The position numbers and the translations under genes are program-made. The notes beneath the pieces are model-generated. The model was not told the origin of the DNA and did no database searches. It worked only from the letters and a program-made list of their open reading frames with translations. This document shows positions 60,956 through 64,000 of a stretch of 64,000 nt of DNA, one piece after another; within the stretch, counting starts at the first letter, position 1, and every line of letters starts with the position of its first letter. Source of the stretch: Moorella mulderi DSM 14980 (lineage in GTDB: Bacteria > Bacillota > DSM-521 > Neomoorellales > Neomoorellaceae); NCBI RefSeq assembly GCF_001594015.1, contig NZ_LTBC01000001.1, forward strand, positions 1 through 64,000, written 5' to 3'.

Positions 60956-61969
60956 TTAAGTATCACAGTATTCTTTTACGGCACTTACAATGGCTTTCAG
61001 GTTGGCATTGGGGGTCCGGAGAGGTACGGCGCACTCCGGAGCAATAATCTCGATACCGGCTTCAATGTTCGCGATTACTTCCCGGCGCACATCCTCGGGC
61101 GTGCCGTTGAAAAGGGTGACCGGATTGTTAATGCTGCCGGTCAAGGAGATACGGCCGGCGACAATCTCGTGGGCCTGACGGGGATTGACCTTGGAGTCAA
61201 AATGGAAACAGGTAAAACCAGCCCGGGCGATATAATCCAGGCGGTCGGTGGTATTGCCACAGATATGCAGGATTGTCGGGCCGTTAATCTGCTTCGTCAT
61301 CTCTTGGTGCACTGGCAGGAGAAAGTCGCGGTAACAGGCGCCGCTCACCAGATCGCCGGTGGCATGGTCGGCCACTGTAACTACATCAGCCCCGGCGGCA
61401 AACTGAGCGTTGGCAAACATGACGCTGAGGCCTTTGAGTTTATCCAGGAAACGGCGTACTTTATCGGGTTCCAGGATAGTTTTTATGAGAAAGTTCTGGG
61501 TACCGTGCAAATGATAAGATAGGGTCCAGGGACCCATAACCTTGCCCACCAGGCAAACATGGTCGCCGTACTCTTTTTTCAGAATCCTCAAAGCATCCAG
61601 CACGGTACGGATGGAAGGTCTCTCCAGGAAATCGGGAGGAATAATAATGTCCTCCGGTTCTTCGTAAGGGTTTTCCAGGACATCGGGCATGGAATCAACT
61701 TCGCCCCAGCTCATCTTTAGGCCAAAGGCGGCCGCTTCCTGCTGGACACTGAAGTAAGGGGCGATAGTGTCGAACCCCAGGATCTCATGGCCGGTAGCGG
61801 CCAGGGTGGCCATCTTTTCCGCATCCAGGTGGACGTCTGGGAAATAGGCACCGCAAGCCTCCATACATTCGACAGTAGCCACGGAAGTGGGGTTACCTAC
61901 AGGGATGCGATCCACCCACTGGCGATTTAAAGCACGCAAGACACGTTCTCTGGGGGTCAAGGCAGCCAT
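60956..61969 (-). CDS. MtaA/UroD-type corrinoid methyltransferase-like protein
   Basis: 337 residues. Zinc ligands as in MtaA/CmuA: TILHICGNTTD (His-x-Cys) and IIAPECAVPLRTPNAN (Cys). N-terminal TPRERVLRALNRQWVDRIPV. Very similar to the product of 53,562-54,596 (about two thirds identical by eye over the shared motifs). Opens an operon of five genes with a UroD relative and a TRAP transporter. Such enzymes move methyl groups between corrinoid proteins and a carrier; a link to metabolism of a methylated carboxylate is inferred. Confidence 0.87.
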   Translation of the reverse strand: MAALTPRERVLRALNRQWVDRIPVGNPTSVATVECMEACGAYFPDVHLDAEKMATLAATGHEILGFDTIAPYFSVQQEAAAFGLKMSWGEVDSMPDVLENPYEEPEDIIIPPDFLERPSIRTVLDALRILKKEYGDHVCLVGKVMGPWTLSYHLHGTQNFLIKTILEPDKVRRFLDKLKGLSVMFANAQFAAGADVVTVADHATGDLVSGACYRDFLLPVHQEMTKQINGPTILHICGNTTDRLDYIARAGFTCFHFDSKVNPRQAHEIVAGRISLTGSINNPVTLFNGTPEDVRREVIANIEAGIEIIAPECAVPLRTPNANLKAIVSAVKEYCDT

Positions 61970-62265
61970 ACTTTTAACAGACCTCCTTAGTCACTTTATC
62001 TTCCCTAAAAATATTGTTGTTATCGAATTTTTTTCACTCAACCCACCAGTAAAATATTATTAATAAAGACTTTCGCTTCAACAGTTAAAGTACCTGTATA
62101 CATTTTGCTATAAAATATCCAAAGTAATAGGTAAACAATATGCAGCATGCACATATATCATATTAATTTATTTAGAAGGCGAAATCAGACACTTTAGCGC
62201 AATTATTATTACTAATAGCACCATAATCACCCTACACCGCTTTTTACTTTTCTCTTTTTCGACGT
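61970..62265. other. AT-rich intergenic region between divergent transcripts
   Basis: About 300 bp without a gene. It should hold the promoter of the uroD-TRAP operon (minus strand), but no clean -35/-10 pair stands out. AAGGAGGT lies 12 bases before the 61,969 start. Confidence 0.5.
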
Positions 62266-62271
62266 TATAAT
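62243..62271 (+). promoter_or_regulatory. promoter of the ydaO riboswitch-NlpC gene
   Basis: -10 TATAAT (62266-62271), 17-bp spacer, -35-like TTTACT (62243-62248). Transcription would start near 62,278, just before the riboswitch. Confidence 0.6.
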
Positions 62272-62289
62272 AAAATGGTTATATTTTAG

Positions 62290-62412
62290 CACCGAATTCC
62301 CGCAATAACGGGAAACGGGGGATAATTTTTGGGGTGAAGAGCCTCCTGGCTCCGGGCTAACTCTCGGTCCGAACCCGGCAACTAACCTCGTAGGTGTGGA
62401 GAGAGTGAGGTC
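62290..62412 (+). ncRNA. ydaO/yuaA c-di-AMP riboswitch
   Basis: Contains the conserved GGGGTGAA, CTAACTCTCGGTCCGAACCC and CAACTAACCTCGTAGGTGT elements and a GGAGAGAG end, in the right order. ydaO riboswitches precede NlpC/P60 hydrolase genes and turn them off when c-di-AMP is high. No terminator is seen between the aptamer and the gene, so control may be at translation or by the start itself. Confidence 0.9.
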
Positions 62413-62420
62413 TAAGAAAA

Positions 62421-63080
62421 TTGAAGAAGTGGGGTAAATACTGTCTTACCACCGTACTGGCCGGCTCCTTCATTTTAGCCGCCGCCGGGACCGCTACGGC
62501 CCAGCCCTACGAAGTAAAGAAGGGCGATACTTTGTGGGCCATCTCCCGCCGCTATGGCGTCACCGTCGAACAAATCCAGGCGGCCAACAACCTTCATTCT
62601 TCGTTAATTTTAGTTGGACAAGTCCTGGAGATTCCCGCATCCATCCCTTCCTCTGGGACAGAAGTGCGCAACGTCTTGCCTGCCTCCCGCGGGGAAGAAA
62701 CTACTCCCACCACCACCGCTAAACGAGTGGCCGCCATTGCCAGGCAATATCTTGGTGTCCCCTACCGTTGGGCGGGGACAAGCCCCAGTGGTTTCGACTG
62801 CTCCGGATTTACCCAGTATGTTTTCCGCCAGGTGGGCATCGAACTGCCCCGCACCGCATCCGATCAGGCCGCCAGCGGCAGTCACGTCGCCAAGGAGGAT
62901 CTCCAGGTAGGCGATCTAGTATTTTTCAACACCTATGGTACCGGAATCAGCCACGTCGGTATTTACATAGGTAACGGCAAGTTCATCAGCGCCTCCAGTT
63001 CCCGGGGGGTAGCTATTGATAACATTGATGACCCCTACTACTGGGGACGGCGCTACCGCGGCGCCCGGCGGGTGATATAA
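62421..63080 (+). CDS. LysM-NlpC/P60 cell wall hydrolase
   Basis: 219 residues from TTG 62421, close behind the riboswitch. Signal peptide (about 1-27, ends ATA), a LysM domain (about 29-72: YEVKKGDTLWAISRRYGVTV) that binds peptidoglycan, a linker, then NlpC/P60 (about 98-219) with catalytic Cys in GFDCSGFTQYVF and His in ISHVGIYIGNGKFISAS. Probably cuts peptide stems of peptidoglycan. Control by c-di-AMP is typical of such genes. Confidence 0.92.
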   Translation: MKKWGKYCLTTVLAGSFILAAAGTATAQPYEVKKGDTLWAISRRYGVTVEQIQAANNLHSSLILVGQVLEIPASIPSSGTEVRNVLPASRGEETTPTTTAKRVAAIARQYLGVPYRWAGTSPSGFDCSGFTQYVFRQVGIELPRTASDQAASGSHVAKEDLQVGDLVFFNTYGTGISHVGIYIGNGKFISASSSRGVAIDNIDDPYYWGRRYRGARRVI

Positions 63081-63092
63081 GAAAGCAATAAA

Positions 63093-63126
63093 AAAAGCAC
63101 GCTATTTTTAAACGGAGCGTGCTTTT
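63093..63126. terminator. bidirectional terminator
   Basis: Stem AAAAGCACGCT (63093-63103)/AGCGTGCTTTT (63116-63126). A-run on the left and T-run on the right serve both the NlpC gene and, on the minus strand, the hicA gene. Confidence 0.85.
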
Positions 63127-63313
63127 AAAATATTGGCTTTAAACCCGCCTGCTTGCAAAGTTCATTGGCTGTAATCCGGTCCAGCGTGCGGTGCCTTTTA
63201 ACAGGTACCGTTTTTATACCATTGGTATAGATTGAATGGTTAGCACCTTCCCGTAGTAAATAAAAACCATTTGCCTCAAAGTAACGAATCAAGTCCCGAC
63301 GTTTTATAGACAC
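63125..63313 (-). CDS. hicA: HicA-family mRNA interferase toxin
   Basis: 62 residues. Double-stranded-RNA-binding-like fold with the catalytic His in REGANHSIYTNG and the KRHRTLDRIT end typical of HicA. It is placed downstream of hicB, two bases after its stop. In the best-known pairs hicA comes first; the reverse order also occurs. Confidence 0.9.
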   Translation of the reverse strand: MSIKRRDLIRYFEANGFYLLREGANHSIYTNGIKTVPVKRHRTLDRITANELCKQAGLKPIF

Positions 63314-63315
63314 TG

Positions 63316-63534
63316 CTAAAACTCCACCGGCACCTGTTCTAATAATGCGCCTCCAGGAGGAATTTCTTTCTTTTGCTGGCGATAGGCCAGAATCATCTCC
63401 CGAAGGGCATCCTTAAGCATTTCTCTACATTCTTCCAGGGTTTTCCCTTCAGTTATTACCTCAGGCCACTCGACCAGTTGCCCCAGGTAACCTGAACTGA
63501 TCTTTGTATAACGTGCCGTATAGTTGCTGAGCAT
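63316..63534 (-). CDS. hicB: HicB-family antitoxin
   Basis: 72 residues. YTARYTKISSGYLGQLVEWP and VITEGKTLEECREMLKDALR match the HicB RNase H-like domain. The DNA-binding C-terminal extension of longer HicB proteins is absent. Good ribosome binding site (AAGGGGGGG) before ATG 63534. A -10-like TATAAT lies at 63,561-63,566 on the minus strand. Confidence 0.9.
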   Translation of the reverse strand: MLSNYTARYTKISSGYLGQLVEWPEVITEGKTLEECREMLKDALREMILAYRQQKKEIPPGGALLEQVPVEF

Positions 63535-63605
63535 AAATAACCCCCCCTTACCAAACCCTCATTATAAAGTATAACTCACCGCTCCTGGCCTTAGCAATTT
63601 TTTAC

Positions 63606-64000
63606 CTACTCCCACTCTATGGTCGCCGGCGGCTTGGAGGTGATGTCGTAAACCACCCGGTTAACGTGGCGCACCTCGTTGACGATGCGGGAAGAGATGC
63701 GCTCCAGCAATTCGTAAGGCAGCCGCGCCCAGTCGGCTGTCATGGCATCGTCGCTGGTTACGGCCCGGACGACGATGGGGTAGGCATAGGTGCGCTCGTC
63801 GCCCATAACGCCCACGCTTTTCATGGAGGGCAAAACAGCAAATGACTGCCAGATTTCCCGGTAGAGCCCGGCCCGCCGGATCTCTTCGGTTACAATGGCA
63901 TCCGCCTGGCGTAAAATCGCCAGCTTTTCCGGTGTAACCTCCCCCAGAATACGGATGGCCAGTCCCGGCCCGGGGAAGGGCTGGCGCCAGACTATTTCCT
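63606..64000 (-). CDS. guaA: GMP synthase, C-terminal part (runs off the window)
   Basis: About 131 residues are visible: [20 protein letters not shown], then [40 protein letters not shown], ending [16 protein letters not shown]. This is the dimerisation domain of GuaA, which converts XMP to GMP. The 5' part lies beyond base 64,000. Nothing is seen between it and hicB (63,535-63,605) except a promoter-like -10. Confidence 0.95.
   Translation of the reverse strand, partial: EIVWRQPFPGPGLAIRILGEVTPEKLAILRQADAIVTEEIRRAGLYREIWQSFAVLPSMKSVGVMGDERTYAYPIVVRAVTSDDAMTADWARLPYELLERISSRIVNEVRHVNRVVYDITSKPPATIEWE

Noticed and set aside
1-64000. tRNA or rRNA genes
   Set aside because: No cloverleaf-like sequence or rRNA signature was recognised on either strand by eye.

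Overview
The window looks like chromosome of a thermophilic, acetogen-like Firmicute close to Moorella. This is inferred from the gene families: S-layer-homology and copper-amine-oxidase-type 'stalk' domain surface proteins, a MtaA/UroD-like methyltransferase family beside a TRAP transporter, cytochrome bd, and a ydaO/c-di-AMP riboswitch in front of a LysM-NlpC/P60 protein. It also fits the moderately GC-rich coding sequence with many TTG and GTG starts. No rRNA, tRNA or CRISPR array was seen.

Bases 1-11.2 kb are a plasmid-like accessory element. Nearly all genes are on the minus strand: three secreted proteins, a Prim-Pol (AEP) primase, a DnaB-type helicase, a probable replication initiator and an AT-hook-like protein, with a divergent XRE-type regulator. 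Between the initiator and helicase genes is a non-coding stretch with four tandem 22-bp iterons, a 32-bp perfect palindrome and a GC-rich hairpin, which reads as a replication origin. The right edge abuts a truncated ligD-type polymerase gene at about 11,238. No integrase or relaxase is visible.

From 11.2 to 30.6 kb, intact genes alternate with gene debris. The intact genes are a DUF4258/DUF2283 pair, a Yip1 protein with a MacAB-like exporter, a metallophosphoesterase, a DUF5317 protein, a glycosidase/stalk fusion, a DUF401 permease, a radical SAM protein and a beta-propeller protein. The debris comes from ligD, an ABC transporter, an IS3 element, a nitroreductase, a lipoprotein, a histidine kinase, Ycf48-like and stalk proteins, a glycosyltransferase and ecfT.

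From 30.7 to 44.6 kb there are a TolB-like propeller protein, a second DUF401 permease, an sdpR-sdpI pair without a toxin gene, a nitroreductase, a carbon-nitrogen hydrolase, an SLH protein, a GntR/ABC exporter operon with a clear operator, and an ECF transporter operon. The ECF operon leader carries regularly spaced GAG/TAG triplets ahead of a terminator, the signature of regulation by the TRAP RNA-binding protein. With the TrpP-like S-component this points to tryptophan uptake.

From 44.6 to 52.9 kb come a Phd/PIN toxin-antitoxin pair, a ferritin-like protein, an Rrf2 regulator, and cydA, cydB and a fused but frameshifted cydDC. The Rrf2 gene and cydA share a 25-bp operator-like site, so the regulator probably controls itself and cytochrome bd. 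From 52.9 to 62 kb come a guanylate-kinase-like gene, a CdaR regulator with a UroD-family methyltransferase gene, transposon and uroD debris, and a five-gene operon (uroD, uroD, dctQ, dctM, dctP). The window ends with the c-di-AMP riboswitch and NlpC/P60 gene, a hicBA pair and the 3' end of guaA.
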